Shown piece by piece: positions 6,188-6,211 of a stretch of 6,211 nucleotides of DNA. Origin of the DNA: Desulfobulbaceae bacterium. Lineage in GTDB: Bacteria > Desulfobacterota > Desulfobulbia > Desulfobulbales > Desulfocapsaceae. Each line of letters opens with the position of its first letter. Position 1 is the stretch's first letter. Below the pieces are notes generated by a model, which saw only the letters and a list, made by a program, of their open reading frames with translations, was not told the DNA's origin and did not search any database. The position numbers and the translations under genes were made by a program. The stretch spans positions 7,303-13,513 of the forward strand of contig DOMU01000113.1 of NCBI GenBank assembly GCA_003509305.1, given 5' to 3'.

Positions 6188-6211
6188 CCCCGGCCGCCGC
6201 GTCAGGATTTT

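Overview
The window holds six protein-coding genes and no RNA gene, mobile element or CRISPR array that I can see. Two genes run off the edges: a minus-strand gene open at the left edge (1-852) and a minus-strand gene open at the right edge (5117 to past 6187). The gene content suggests a Gram-negative bacterial chromosome of moderately high GC (estimated by eye, not calculated): a lipid II flippase, a family-1 uracil-DNA glycosylase, a ribosome-hibernation protein and a membrane polyferredoxin. The polyferredoxin hints at anaerobic or facultative respiration. The MurJ signature (FRLMQLP where E. coli has DRLMEFP, and FRIPNLLRDLFGEGALSAAFV) looks unlike enteric bacteria and fits lineages such as Desulfobacterota or the PVC group. 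I cannot assign a phylum with confidence.

Layout. The left third (1-2601) is a leftward block, ung then an APH-fold kinase then an AlbA_2/Schlafen-type ATPase-family gene. The gaps are 6 bp and 39 bp, so the three are probably co-transcribed. A divergent intergenic region (2602-2820) with a plausible ung promoter separates this block from rightward murJ (2821-4434). After a 212-bp gap holding a clear sigma-70-type promoter and a structured leader, a rightward HPF/RaiA-like gene follows (4647-4991). It converges on a leftward polyferredoxin gene (5117-6187 and possibly beyond), with a strong inverted repeat between them that looks like a terminator.

How the genes relate. They are mainly separate housekeeping functions: base-excision repair, peptidoglycan precursor export, ribosome hibernation and membrane electron transfer. 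The least expected grouping is the leftward block, where a repair enzyme is followed by an uncharacterised small-molecule-type kinase and an AlbA_2 protein. I see no proof that it is one functional system. The most interesting local signals are the HPF leader, where one segment can pair with either of two copies of GGTTGTC (one next to the start codon), and the altered active-site loop of the uracil-DNA glycosylase.
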